In this document: positions 25,381 through 35,034 of the stretch, one piece after another | Layout of the letters: each line of letters opens with the position of its first letter | Numbering within the stretch: position 1 is the stretch's first letter | From: Pseudomonas citronellolis | GTDB taxonomy: Bacteria; Pseudomonadota; Gammaproteobacteria; Pseudomonadales; Pseudomonadaceae | DNA length: 64,000 nt | NCBI RefSeq assembly: GCF_900112375.1 | Contig: NZ_FOLS01000026.1 | Span: 1 to 64,000, forward strand | Direction: 5' to 3' | Made by a program: the position numbers and the translations under genes | Notes under the pieces: model-generated | What the model was told of the DNA's origin: nothing | Database searches by the model: none | What the model saw: only the letters and a program-made list of their open reading frames with translations

Positions 25381-26286
25381 GACATCGATGCCTTCCTCGA
25401 ACACCTGCGCAGCGAGCGCCAGGTGTCCGCGCATACCCTCGCCGGCTACCGGCGCGACCTGCTCAAGGTCGTTGCGCTGTGCGAGAAGAACGGCATCGCC
25501 GACTGGGCCGACCTGCAGGTGCGCGAGCTGCGCGCGCAGGTCGCCCGCCTGCACGCCCAGGGCCTGGCCAGCCGCAGCCTGGCGCGGCTGCTCTCGGCGG
25601 TGCGCGGGCTCTACCAGTACCTGATCCGCGAGGGCCGTTGCCGGCACAACCCCGCCGACGGCCTGGCCGCGCCCAAGGCCGCGCGCAAGCTGCCGCGCAC
25701 CCTCGACGCCGACCGCGCCGGGCAACTGCTCGACGGCGCCCTGGAGGACGACTTCATCGCCCGCCGCGACCAGGCCATGCTGGAGCTGTTCTATTCCTCC
25801 GGCCTGCGCCTGTCCGAGCTGGTCGGCCTGGACCTCGACGGCCTGGACCTGTCCGCCGGGCTGGTGCGGGTACTCGGCAAGGGCAACAAGGTCCGCGAAC
25901 TGCCGGTGGGGCGCGCCGCGCGCAAGGCCATCGAGGACTGGCTGCCGCTGCGCGAGATGGTCCGCCCGGCCGACCGCGCGCTGTTCGTCGGCCACAGCGG
26001 CAAGCGCCTGACGCCGCGCGCCGTGCAGCTGCGGGTGCGCCAGGCCGGCGTGCGCGAGCTGGGCCAGCACCTGCACCCGCACATGCTGCGGCATTCCTTC
26101 GCCAGCCATATCCTGGAATCCTCCCAGGACCTGCGCGCGGTGCAGGAACTGCTCGGCCACGCCGACATCGCCACCACGCAGATCTACACCCACCTGGACT
26201 TCCAGCACCTGGCCAAGGTCTACGACAACGCCCACCCGCGGGCCAGGCGCGTCAAACGCGATACCGATACAGGAGCCGAGGAATGA
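25366..26286 (+). CDS. xerC: Tyrosine recombinase XerC (Sss)
   Basis: A 306-residue site-specific recombinase that, with XerD, resolves chromosome dimers at dif. An N-terminal SAM-like core-binding domain ([21 protein letters not shown]) is followed by the catalytic domain with Arg148 (SGLRLSEL), HMLRHSF (His239, Arg242), [14 protein letters not shown] and nucleophile Tyr274. The start is a TTG at 25366 inside a repeat. No ATG is in frame until well into the conserved region, so the original start may have been replaced by the repeat. Its stop overlaps the next gene (ATGA at 26283-26286). Confidence 0.93.
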   Translation: MKLVADIDAFLEHLRSERQVSAHTLAGYRRDLLKVVALCEKNGIADWADLQVRELRAQVARLHAQGLASRSLARLLSAVRGLYQYLIREGRCRHNPADGLAAPKAARKLPRTLDADRAGQLLDGALEDDFIARRDQAMLELFYSSGLRLSELVGLDLDGLDLSAGLVRVLGKGNKVRELPVGRAARKAIEDWLPLREMVRPADRALFVGHSGKRLTPRAVQLRVRQAGVRELGQHLHPHMLRHSFASHILESSQDLRAVQELLGHADIATTQIYTHLDFQHLAKVYDNAHPRARRVKRDTDTGAEE

Positions 26287-26975
26287 GCATCCGGCTGGTC
26301 ACCTTCGACCTCGACGACACCCTCTGGGACGTCGCCCCGGTGATGAACAGCGCCGAGGCCACCCTGCGCGAATGGCTGGCGGCGAACGCCGAGCAACTGG
26401 GCCCGGTGCCCATCGAGCATCTGTGGGAGATCCGCGCGCGGCTGATGCAGCAGGACCCAATGCTCAGGCACCGCCTGAGCGAGCTGCGCCGGCGCATCCT
26501 CCTGCACGCCCTGCTCGACGCCGGTTATCCACAGGCGGAAGCGGCGGACCTGGCCGAGGCCGGCTTCCAGGTCTTCCTCCATGCGCGCCACCAGGTCAGC
26601 CTGTTCCCCGAGGTGCACCCGACGCTGGAGGCCCTGGCCAACCGCTTCATCCTCGGCGTGCTCACCAATGGCAACGCCGACGTGCGCCGCCTGGGGCTGG
26701 CCGACTACTTCCAGTTCGCCCTGTGCGCCGAGGAGCTGGGCATCGGCAAGCCCGACCCGAAGCCCTTCCAGGAAGCGCTCAAGCGCGCTGGCGTTGAGCC
26801 GCAGCAGGCGGTGCACATCGGCGACCACCCCAGCGACGATATCGCCGGCGCCCGTCGCGCCGGCCTGCAGGCCATCTGGTTCAACCCGGCGCGCAAGGCC
26901 TGGGAGGGCGAGGAAGCGCCCAGCGCGATCATCCACAGCCTCGCGGAGCTGCCCGGGGTGCTGGCGCGGCTGTAA
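26283..26975 (+). CDS. HAD-IA family hydrolase
   Basis: A 230-residue haloacid-dehalogenase-like phosphatase. Motif I is [10 protein letters not shown] (residues about 6-15), motif II LTNGN (about 125), motif III Lys in GKPDPKPF (about 158) and motif [14 protein letters not shown] (about 180). The helical cap between motifs I and II places it in subfamily IA, near YjjG/flavin-phosphatase types. The substrate is unknown. It overlaps xerC by 4 bp (ATGA), so translation is coupled, as usual for this operon in pseudomonads. Confidence 0.92.
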   Translation: MSIRLVTFDLDDTLWDVAPVMNSAEATLREWLAANAEQLGPVPIEHLWEIRARLMQQDPMLRHRLSELRRRILLHALLDAGYPQAEAADLAEAGFQVFLHARHQVSLFPEVHPTLEALANRFILGVLTNGNADVRRLGLADYFQFALCAEELGIGKPDPKPFQEALKRAGVEPQQAVHIGDHPSDDIAGARRAGLQAIWFNPARKAWEGEEAPSAIIHSLAELPGVLARL

Positions 26976-27020
26976 TCGAAATGCTCCTCGTGGGAGCGCA
27001 GTGTCGTTCCCTTAAGAAAA

Positions 27021-27058
27021 AATGCCGTTTCTCTGCCTGGGAGAAACGGCGTTTTTCA
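27021..27058 (+). terminator. Terminator after the HAD gene, also the left end of composite repeat A
   Basis: AATGCCGTTTCTC (27021-27033) pairs with GAGAAACGGCGTT (27041-27053, one G-T pair) and is followed by TTTTTC, giving a good intrinsic terminator. Almost the same stem (AATGCCGTTTC) forms the cycB terminator at 50923-50954. Both sit at the same end of the composite repeats. Confidence 0.85.
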
Positions 27059-27698
27059 TATGGGAGGGGGCTGTGGCTTCGCTTGCGAATCCTGATCCCT
27101 CGCTCCGATCCTCACCCCCGTCATTCCCGCGAACGCGGGAACCCAGAGACTTCTTTGGGGTTGGGCTTGGTGTAGCGCGCCGCTCCGAGTGCGTTGATGT
27201 CTCTCGTTTCGCCCCCTCGGGCGAGTCCCTTTTGTCAAACGCCACAAAAGGAACCAAAAAGGCTTGCCCCGACATACGGGCCCGATGGAGCCGGGCTACC
27301 CTCACGAATTCCCCCGCCACGGAGGCCCGCCCCGAGGGTACGTCCCTGTAGCCCATCGGGGCTCTCGCGACATCCATGTCGCATGACCTCCTGAGCGCCG
27401 GTTTCGCTCGGCCTTCTGAAGGGGCACTCCGGTGCGCGCGGATATTCCTCTGGAAATCCAAGAGCAAACGCGCTTTTGCTTTTGCTTTTCGTAGGAGCGA
27501 GCTTGCTCGCGAACCCTGGTTTCCCGCGTCCGCGGGAATGACAGGGTGGGGTTAGGCGTTCCAGGCTGACTCCAAACTCCCCATCCACTCCGAACAGCCC
27601 CCTCTCCCTTCAGGGAGAGGGTTGGGGAGAGGGCGCTCTTAACCCCAACACCTACGCCCCCGGCAAACCCCATTCGCGAGCAAGCTCGCTCCTACGAA
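27059..27698 (+). repeat. Composite intergenic repeat, copy A
   Basis: This region fills the gap between the HAD gene and sutA. In order it holds CATTCCCGCGAACGCGGGAA (from 27122), a linker, the 280-bp core (27179-27459), a GTAGGAGCGAGCTTGCTCGC palindrome (27491-27513), a second CCCGCG..CGCGGG palindrome (27520-27541), GGTGGGGTTAGGCGTT, a CCCTCTCCCTTCAGGGAGAG block (27600-27640), and the inverted REP CATTCGCGAGCAAGCTCGCT (27671-27696). The same order recurs in copies B and C. No gene is convincing here. Confidence 0.85.
27179..27459 (+). repeat. Roughly 280-bp conserved core element, copy A
   Basis: The core runs from CGCTCCGAGT through GTTTCGCCCCCTCGGGCGAG and ends CTGGAAATCC. It matches copy C (62435-62714) and the complement of copy B (50506-50784) at about nine of ten positions or better. 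It contains CCTTTTGT..ACAAAAGG and GCGACAT..ATGTCGC stems. Open frames occur on both strands but are not in a consistent frame between copies. Confidence 0.8.
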
Positions 27699-27751
27699 AA
27701 GCCGCACCTGCAGGAACGGCCCCCCACCGACCCGCCCCAACAGGCCACCAT

Positions 27752-27793
27752 AAAGAAAAAGCCCGCCGCTCCCCTTCCGGGGAGGGCGGGCTT
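27752..27793 (-). terminator. Terminator after sutA
   Basis: On the minus strand AAGCCCGCCC..GGGCGGGCTT with an inner CCCC-TTCC-GGGG stem is followed by TTTTTCTTTA (complement of 27752-27760). It begins 17 bp downstream of the sutA stop. It is a strong intrinsic terminator. Confidence 0.88.
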
Positions 27794-27809
27794 CTTCACG
27801 ACGTCGCCC

Positions 27810-28133
27810 TTAGATGGGGCGGCTGCCGTATTTGCTGTCCGGCTTCTTCGGCGGATCGGCGACCACGTTGGGCTCGATCTCCTGGACCTTGCCGCCACGG
27901 GAGAGGAACTCTTCCATGGCCCTGGCCAGGGCGTCGCGCTCCTTCTGCTTGGCCTCCACCGAGGGCAGTTCCTCTTCCTCTACGGCTGCCTTGGCTTTCT
28001 TGCCGCCACCAGAGGAAGCCGGGGCCTCGTCGGCTTCGCCATCGGCGTCGCCATCGTCAGCCGCGGCCAGCTCTTCGCCGTCGTCCTCGTCGGCACCTTC
28101 CAGCTCGTCTTGTTCAAGTTCTTCGTCGCTCAT
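27810..28133 (-). CDS. sutA: RNA polymerase-binding slow-growth regulator SutA
   Basis: A 107-residue, very acidic and largely disordered protein (MSDEELEQDELEGADEDDGEELAAAD...) with a conserved central helix LPSVEAKQKERDALARAMEEFL and C-tail VVADPPKKPDSKYGSRPI. It matches P. aeruginosa SutA, which binds RNA polymerase and boosts rRNA and housekeeping transcription during slow growth. It is monocistronic, with its own terminator. AACGAGGTTGAGCG precedes the ATG on the minus strand. The central helix and C-tail are the recognisable parts; the acidic tail varies in length. Confidence 0.9.
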   Translation of the reverse strand: MSDEELEQDELEGADEDDGEELAAADDGDADGEADEAPASSGGGKKAKAAVEEEELPSVEAKQKERDALARAMEEFLSRGGKVQEIEPNVVADPPKKPDSKYGSRPI

Positions 28134-28210
28134 CGCTCAACCTCGTGGTGCTGCAAAGCAGGTTAGTTATAGCCCAGCCGCGCGCTTTGACGAACGCTGC
28201 CGGAAAAAAT

Positions 28211-28636
28211 TCACAGAGCCTCGCCCTGCAGGGTAGCCAGCACCTTTCGCGGCCCGCCGTGATCGCGGTGTTCGCCCAGGTAGATGCCCTGCCAGGTGCC
28301 CAGCGCCAGGCGCCCGGCACTGACCGGTAGGGTCAGCTGGCAGCCCAGCAGGCTGGCCTTGAAGTGCGCGGGCAAGTCGTCCGGCCCTTCGTAATCGTGC
28401 TCGTAGCCACCCTCGTCCTGCGGCACCAGGCGATTGAAGAATCGCTCGAAGTCCCGCCGTACCGAGGGGTCGGCATTCTCGTTCAGCGTCAGTGACGCCG
28501 AGGTGTGCTGCAACAGCAGGTGCAGCAGGCCGACCCGGCAGCGCGCCAGGTCCGGCAATGCCGCCAGCACCTCGTCGGTGACCAGGTGGAAACCGCGCGA
28601 CCGCGGGCGCAGGGTGATCAGGGTCTGCTGCCACAT
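28211..28636 (-). CDS. YjbQ family protein (UPF0047)
   Basis: A 141-residue protein of the YjbQ/UPF0047 family, some of which show weak thiamine-phosphate synthase activity. Recognisable segments are [32 protein letters not shown] (active-site His and Asn/Glu) and the C-terminal [23 protein letters not shown]. Length is normal. It is read leftward between amtB and sutA and has its own start with GGAGGCTTCGCC. The physiological role is uncertain. Confidence 0.9.
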   Translation of the reverse strand: MWQQTLITLRPRSRGFHLVTDEVLAALPDLARCRVGLLHLLLQHTSASLTLNENADPSVRRDFERFFNRLVPQDEGGYEHDYEGPDDLPAHFKASLLGCQLTLPVSAGRLALGTWQGIYLGEHRDHGGPRKVLATLQGEAL

Positions 28637-28685
28637 GGCGAAGCCTCCGATTGGCTACCGATGCGGGCGCATTCTAGCGAAGCGC

Positions 28686-28718
28686 AGAAAAAAACAAAGG
28701 GCGCCCGTAGGCGCCCTT
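28686..28718 (-). terminator. Terminator after glnK-amtB
   Basis: Minus-strand stem AAGGGCGCC..GGCGCCCTT (28697-28705/28710-28718, 4-nt loop) is followed by TTGTTTTTTTCT. It starts 20 bp after the amtB stop. Confidence 0.9.
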
Positions 28719-28737
28719 CGTCGAACTCGCGCGAACC

Positions 28738-30072
28738 TTACAGGTTGTAGCCGCGCTCGTTGTGCAGGGCCAGGTCCAGGCCCACGGTTTCTTCTTCTTC
28801 GGTGACGCGCAGGCCGATGACCAGGTCCAGCACCTTGAGGATCACGAAGCTGACGATCCCGGTGTAGACGATGGTGAAGGCCACGCCCTTGAACTGGATG
28901 AACAGTTGGGCGCCAATGTCGGTGACGGTGCCGAAGCCACCCAGGGCCGGCGCTGCGAACACGCCGGTCAGCAGGGCGCCGACGATGCCGCCGACGGCGT
29001 GCACGCCGAAGGCGTCCAGGGAGTCGTCGTAGCCGATGGCGCGCTTCAGGCTGGTGGCGGCGAAGAAGCAGATCACACCGGCGGCCAGGCCGAGGATGAT
29101 GGCGCCCATCGGGCCGCAGGTGCCGGCGGCCGGGGTGACGGCCACGAGGCCGGCGACCACGCCCGAAGCGATGCCCAGGGCGCTCGGCTTACCGTGGGTG
29201 ATCCACTCGGCGAACATCCAGCCCAGGGCGGCGGCGGCGGTGGCGATCTGGGTCACCAGCATGGCCATGCCGGCGGTGCCGTTGGCGGCGGCGGCGGAAC
29301 CGGCGTTGAAGCCGAACCAGCCCACCCACAGCAGGGCCGCGCCGACCAGGGTGTAGCCCAGGTTGTGCGGGGCCATGGCGGCGGTCGGGTAGCCCTTGCG
29401 CTTGCCCATCACCAGGCAGGCCACCAGGCCGGCCACACCGGCGTTGATGTGCACCACGGTGCCGCCGGCGAAGTCCAGCACGCCCCAGTCCCACAGCAGG
29501 CCGCCGTCACCGCTCCAGACCATGTGCGCGATGGGGGCGTAGACCAGGGTGAACCACAGGCCGGTGAAGATCAGCAGCGCGGAGAACTTCATGCGCTCGG
29601 CGAAGGCGCCGACGATCAGCGCCGGGGTGATGATCGCGAAGGTCATCTGGAACATCACGAAGACGCTTTCCGGGAACAGCGCGGCGGCGGAGGTCAGGCC
29701 TTCGCTGGTCAGGCCGCTGAGGAAGGCCTTGTCGAAGCCGCCGACGAAGGAGGCGAAGTTGATCACGCCCTTCTCCATGCCGACGGTGTCGAAGGCCAGG
29801 CTGTAGCCGTAGACGACCCACAGGATGCTGATCAGCGCGGTGATGGCGAAGCACTGCATCATGATCGACAGGACGTTCTTGGCGCGCACCATGCCGCCGT
29901 AGAACAGCGCCAGGCCGGGGATGGTCATCATCAGCACCAGGGCGCTGGAAATCAGCATCCAGGCGGTGTCACCACTGTTCAGGACCGGGGCCGCAGCTTC
30001 GTCCGCCATGGCCAGGCCAGGCATTGCGAGGGACAAAAGGGCTCCTAGCCCTGCGAACTTGCGCAGAGTCAT
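28738..30072 (-). CDS. amtB: Ammonium transporter AmtB
   Basis: A 444-residue ammonium channel. Residues 1-23 form a cleavable signal peptide (MPGLAMADEAA), followed by 11 transmembrane helices. Family landmarks include DTAWMLISSALVLMMTIPGLALFYGGMVR, WDWGVLDFAGGTVVHINAGVAGL (first pore histidine) and GVHAVGGIVGALLTGVFA (second pore histidine). The C-terminal tail VTEEEETVGLDLALHNERGYNL is the GlnK-docking segment. It is in an operon with glnK (34 bp apart), so import is blocked by GlnK when nitrogen is sufficient. Confidence 0.97.
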   Translation of the reverse strand: MTLRKFAGLGALLSLAMPGLAMADEAAAPVLNSGDTAWMLISSALVLMMTIPGLALFYGGMVRAKNVLSIMMQCFAITALISILWVVYGYSLAFDTVGMEKGVINFASFVGGFDKAFLSGLTSEGLTSAAALFPESVFVMFQMTFAIITPALIVGAFAERMKFSALLIFTGLWFTLVYAPIAHMVWSGDGGLLWDWGVLDFAGGTVVHINAGVAGLVACLVMGKRKGYPTAAMAPHNLGYTLVGAALLWVGWFGFNAGSAAAANGTAGMAMLVTQIATAAAALGWMFAEWITHGKPSALGIASGVVAGLVAVTPAAGTCGPMGAIILGLAAGVICFFAATSLKRAIGYDDSLDAFGVHAVGGIVGALLTGVFAAPALGGFGTVTDIGAQLFIQFKGVAFTIVYTGIVSFVILKVLDLVIGLRVTEEEETVGLDLALHNERGYNL

Positions 30073-30106
30073 TGTTGTTTCTCCTGGGGCGGGGGGTTCG
30101 GTTGGC

Positions 30107-30989
<883 letters not shown>

Positions 30990-33020
30990 ATGAGCCTTCT
31001 CCCCAGCCGCCGCGCCTGGCCCGGCCAGGCAACCCCCACGCCCGCCAACCACTTCAGGCAGGACATCAACGGCCTGCGCGCCCTGGCGGTGGTCGCGGTC
31101 ATCCTCTATCACTTCGACGTCGGCGGACTGGCCGGCGGATTCGTCGGCGTGGACGTGTTCTTCGTGCTCTCCGGCTACCTCATGGCGGGGATCATCGGCA
31201 CGGGCCTGCAACGCAACGACTTCTCCGTCCTGGCGTTCTACTGGGCCCGGGCCAGGCGCATCCTTCCGGCGTTGCTGGTGGTCTGCGCGGTCGTGCTGGC
31301 CGTCGGCTGGCTGCTGCTGGCACCGAACGACTACAAGACCCTCGGCCGGCACGCCCGACAGTCCCTGGCCTTCCTGTCCAATCACCTGTATCTGAAGGAA
31401 GCCGGCTACTTCGACAGCGCCAGCCAGGCGAAATGGCTGCTGCACACCTGGTCGCTGTCCGTCGAATGGCAGTTCTACCTGGCGTTGCCGCTCATCCTCG
31501 CCCTCGCCTGGAAGCTGCTGCCCCGGCGCGGCACGCTCGTGGGCGTGCACCTGGCGCTGTTCTCCTGCTCGCTGGCGCTGTGCATCACGCTGACCGCCAG
31601 CCATCCGCAAAAGGCTTTCTACCTTCTGCCCGCCCGCGCCTGGGAAATGCTCCTGGGCGGGTTGTGCTTCCTGCTCTGCTCGAACCTCGGGCTCCCGGCG
31701 ACGGCGCGGCGCCTGCTGGAAGCCGGCGGCCTGGCGCTGATAGGGGCGTCGGTATTCCTGCTCGACGAGTCCGCCGCCTGGCCCGGCGCACTGGCGCTGC
31801 TGCCGACACTGGGAACCGCCATGGTGCTGGCGGCCCGGCGGGAAACCTCGCCGTGGTGCACCCATGGCGCCGTCCAGTGGCTGGGCACGCGCTCCTACTC
31901 CCTGTACCTGTGGCACTGGCCGCTGGTGGCCTGGCTGTTCCATGCCGGCCACCGGCAAACGCCCCTGTGGATCGCCGCAGCCTTGCTGCTGACGTTATTG
32001 CTGGGCGAACTCTCCTACCGGCTGGTGGAACGACCGACGCGACGCTGGCTGAGCACGAGCAGGCGAACGTTCGCCGTGGCCGGCCTGGCCGGGCTGATGA
32101 TCCTCGCCGGCTACCTGGCGCAGGTGGTGGTCAGGGCGAAAGGCTTCCCGCAACGGATGCCCGCGGACATCCTGGCGATGCGGGAACAGGCCCTGCAGGG
32201 CACGCCGCGCAACGGGGAGTGCCTGAGCAAGGGCGCGGGCTGCGTGTATGGCGGGCCGGACATCCAGGCCATGCTCATCGGCGACAGCCACGCCGCCTCC
32301 GTGGTCACCGCCGCGCAACTCGCGCTGCCCGACGCCGGCCAGGGCATCTACCTGCGGGCCGCGCCAGCCTGCCTGCCGGTCCCCGGGCTGCACATCCGCG
32401 AGCACCCGCGCGACAACCCGGAGGACACCTGCAACCGCCTGCGCCGGCAGCTGCCGGCCGAACTCGGCGATGCGCCCGGCCGGGTGCCACTGATCATCGT
32501 CACCCGCACCTCCGTCTACCCACTGGGCTACAACGGCATCGACCAGAACCGCAAGAACCGGCCGCAGGCCTACATCAGCTCGCCCGTGGACGAGCCCAGC
32601 AGCGAATGGCTCGAAGCGTTCGCCCGGCTCTACATCGACCACGCCTGCGCCCTGGCGCGGCAGCGCCCGGTCTACCTGGTGCGGCCGATACCGGAAATGC
32701 GCGTCGACGTACCGGATGTGATGAGCCGGAAGATGCTCCAGGGGAAGGCGCCGCAAGTCACCCTCAGCCGGGCCGACTACGAGGCGCGCAACGGCTTCGT
32801 CTGGAGCGTGCAGGACCGCGCCCGCGAAGCCTGCGGCGTGCAGATTCTCGATCCGCTTCCCTACCTGTGCGACGAAGGGCAATGCTACGGCGGCCGGGAA
32901 GGACAGGCCTACTACGCCGACGACAACCACCTGAACGCGGCGGGCAGCCGGCTCCTGGCGCCCATGTTCGCCAAGGTCTTCGCGGACCTGTCCACGGCCC
33001 AGGCCGATCCCCCGCGCTAA
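30990..33020 (+). CDS. OafA/YrhL-type membrane acyltransferase with C-terminal SGNH domain
   Basis: A 676-residue protein that probably O-acetylates a surface polysaccharide or lipid A/O-antigen. The N-terminal half (about 20-380) has ten hydrophobic helices of the acyltransferase-3 family, with DINGLRALAVVAVILYHFDVGGLAGGFVGVDVFFVLSGY (conserved His). The C-terminal half (about 410-670) is an SGNH esterase-like domain with IGDSHAAS (Ser) and DDNHLNAAGSRLL (Asp-His). Start at ATG 30990; a longer overlapping frame is a shadow. It lies between glnK and ubiK, where relatives I recall lack it, so it may be acquired. The target glycan is unknown. Confidence 0.92.
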   Translation: MSLLPSRRAWPGQATPTPANHFRQDINGLRALAVVAVILYHFDVGGLAGGFVGVDVFFVLSGYLMAGIIGTGLQRNDFSVLAFYWARARRILPALLVVCAVVLAVGWLLLAPNDYKTLGRHARQSLAFLSNHLYLKEAGYFDSASQAKWLLHTWSLSVEWQFYLALPLILALAWKLLPRRGTLVGVHLALFSCSLALCITLTASHPQKAFYLLPARAWEMLLGGLCFLLCSNLGLPATARRLLEAGGLALIGASVFLLDESAAWPGALALLPTLGTAMVLAARRETSPWCTHGAVQWLGTRSYSLYLWHWPLVAWLFHAGHRQTPLWIAAALLLTLLLGELSYRLVERPTRRWLSTSRRTFAVAGLAGLMILAGYLAQVVVRAKGFPQRMPADILAMREQALQGTPRNGECLSKGAGCVYGGPDIQAMLIGDSHAASVVTAAQLALPDAGQGIYLRAAPACLPVPGLHIREHPRDNPEDTCNRLRRQLPAELGDAPGRVPLIIVTRTSVYPLGYNGIDQNRKNRPQAYISSPVDEPSSEWLEAFARLYIDHACALARQRPVYLVRPIPEMRVDVPDVMSRKMLQGKAPQVTLSRADYEARNGFVWSVQDRAREACGVQILDPLPYLCDEGQCYGGREGQAYYADDNHLNAAGSRLLAPMFAKVFADLSTAQADPPR

Positions 33021-33112
33021 CGCGCAGAACCTGCGGCGGCTGCCCGGTCCGCGCCAGCGGCACCGGGCAGCGTGATAGACTCCCTACCCAGTCCCAACCG
33101 GAAACCCTCGCC

Positions 33113-33379
33113 ATGCTGCCGCCCAAAGCCTTCCTCGACGCCCTCGGCCAACAGGCCAGCCGCCTCTTCGGCGGTGAATCGCCGCTGCCCCGCGCCGAGC
33201 TGGAGGCGCAATTCAAGGTCCTGCTGCAGAGCGCCTTCGGCAAGCTCGACCTGGTCAGCCGCGACGAGTTCGACAGCCAGATGGTGGTGCTCGCCCGCAC
33301 CCGCGCCCGCCTGGAGGCGCTGGAAGCCAAGGTCGCCGAACTGGAAGCCAGACTCACGCCGCCCGCCGAGACCGAATAA
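33113..33379 (+). CDS. ubiK: Ubiquinone biosynthesis accessory factor UbiK (BMFP family)
   Basis: An 88-residue protein with an amphipathic N-terminal helix (MLPPKAFLDALGQQASRLFG) and a C-terminal coiled coil (LARTRARLEALEAKVAELEARL). It belongs to the BMFP/YqiC family. In E. coli UbiK helps the Ubi complex assemble with the lipid quinone intermediate in soluble fractions. ATG at 33113 after CCTCGCC. It is followed by a weak terminator and then the disrupted comM gene. Confidence 0.9.
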   Translation: MLPPKAFLDALGQQASRLFGGESPLPRAELEAQFKVLLQSAFGKLDLVSRDEFDSQMVVLARTRARLEALEAKVAELEARLTPPAETE

Positions 33380-33397
33380 GCCGCAGGGGTTGGGAAA

Positions 33398-33426
33398 GGA
33401 GAGAGCGATTCCTCTCCCGCTTTTCT
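33398..33426 (+). terminator. Candidate weak terminator after ubiK
   Basis: GGAGAG (33398-33403) and CTCTCC (33412-33417) form a 6-bp stem followed by CGCTTTTCTTCC. It lies 19 bp after the ubiK stop. The stem is short, so this is tentative. Confidence 0.4.
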
Positions 33427-33565
33427 TCCCGTTCGTGTTCACCAACCCGGACCAACAAGAAACTTCCCACAGGACATAGGCAGCATTACAGCGGCTTCGA
33501 GCATGGTCCCAGCTTCCCTGACCTCCTAGACTGGCGGTTTGTGAGGGAAGAGGCTGCCCCCATCC

Positions 33566-35031
33566 ATGTCCCTGGCCATCGTCCACAGCCGCGCCCAGGT
33601 CGGCGTCGAGGCTCCCGGCGTCACCGTCGAGGCGCACCTGGCCAACGGCCTGCCGTCGCTGACCCTGGTCGGCCTGCCGGAAACCGCGGTCAAGGAAAGC
33701 AAGGACCGCGTGCGCAGCGCCATCCTCAATTCCGGCTTCGAATTCCCCGCCCGGCGCATCACCCTCAACCTCGCCCCGGCCGACCTGCCCAAGGACGGCG
33801 GGCGCTTCGACCTGGCCATCGCCCTGGGCCTGCTCGCCGCCAACGGTCAATTGGCCGGCACCAGCCTGGACGGCCTCGAATGCCTCGGTGAACTGGCCCT
33901 GTCCGGCGCCCTGCGCCCGGTGCAGGGCGTGCTACCGGCGGCCGCGCCCTGGTGGTGCCGAAGGAGAACGCCGAAGAAGCCAGCCTGGCCAGCGGCCTGA
34001 CCGTCTACGCCGTCGGCCATCTGCTGGAACTGGCCGCGCACCTGACCGGCCAGACGCCCCTGGCGCCCTACCAGGCCCGCGGCCTGCTGCGGGAAACCCC
34101 GCCCTACCCCGACCTCGCCGAGGTCCAGGGCCAGGCCGCGGCCAAGCGCGCCCTGCTGGTGGCTGCCGCCGGGTCGCACAACCTGTTGCTGAGCGGCCCG
34201 CCGGGCACCGGCAAGACGCTGCTGGCCAGCCGCCTGCCGGGGCTGCTGCCGCCGCTGAGCGAAGACGAGGCGCTGCAGGTGGCGGCCATCCACTCCGTGT
34301 CCGGGCGCGGGCCGCTGACGCACTGGCCGCAGCGCCCGTTCCGCCAGCCACACCACAGCGCCTCGGCCGCCGCGCTGGTTGGTGGCGGAAGCCGGCCGCA
34401 ACCCGGGGAAATCACCCTGGCCCACGAAGGCGTGCTGTTCCTCGACGAGCTGCCGGAGTTCGATCGCAAGGTCCTGGAAGTCCTCCGCGAGCCCCTGGAA
34501 GGGGGAGAAATCGTGATCGCCCGGGCCAACGGCCGGGTGCGCTTCCCGGCGCGCTTCCAACTGGTGGCGGCTATGAATCCGTGCCCCTGCGGCTACCTGG
34601 GCGACCCCAGCGGCCGCTGCCGTTGCACCCCGGAGCAGATCCAGCGCTACCGCGCCAAGCTCTCCGGCCCGCTGCTGGACCGCATCGACCTGCACCTGAC
34701 CGTGGGCCGCGAGAGCACGCGCCTGGTGCCCCAGGGCGACAGCCTGGGCAGCGCCGAGGTCGCCGCGCAGGTGGCCAGCGCCCGCGAACGGCAACTGGCG
34801 CGACAGGGTTGCGCGAACGCCGTCCTCGACCTCAAATCAATGCACCATAATTGTGCGCTGGACGATCAGGACCAGGCCTGGCTGGAAACCGCCGGCGAGC
34901 GCCTGGACCTGTCCCTGCGCGCCCTGCACCGCATCCTCAAGGTCGCCCGCACCCTGGCCGACCTGGAAGGCGCCGAACGCATCGCCCGGCCGCACCTGGC
35001 CGAGGCCCTGCAATACCGCGCCGGGCACTGA
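33566..35031 (+). pseudogene. comM: comM (yifB) AAA+ helicase gene disrupted by a frameshift
   Basis: The 5' part (33566 to about 33940) encodes MSLAIVHSRAQVGVEAPGV through GALRPVQGVLPAA. The 3' part (from about 33940 in another frame) continues GRALVVPKENAEEASLASG with Walker A GPPGTGKTLLASRLPG and NPCPCGYLGDPSGRC to the end at 35031. Relatives have six residues between VLPAA and GRAL, so about 22 nt appear to be missing at a GGCC-rich site. Without that deletion it would be a full-length (about 497-residue) ComM, a branch-migration motor in natural transformation. The alternatives are a sequencing or assembly error. The two halves otherwise show no decay. Confidence 0.8.
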
Positions 35032-35034
35032 GCC

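Noticed and set aside
27022-27673. Short open frames on both strands in composite repeats A, B and C (for example GPSPFCQTPQKEPKRLAP-type peptides)
   Set aside because: Frames and lengths differ between copies, and the sequence is a repeat with palindromes. I treat it as non-coding.
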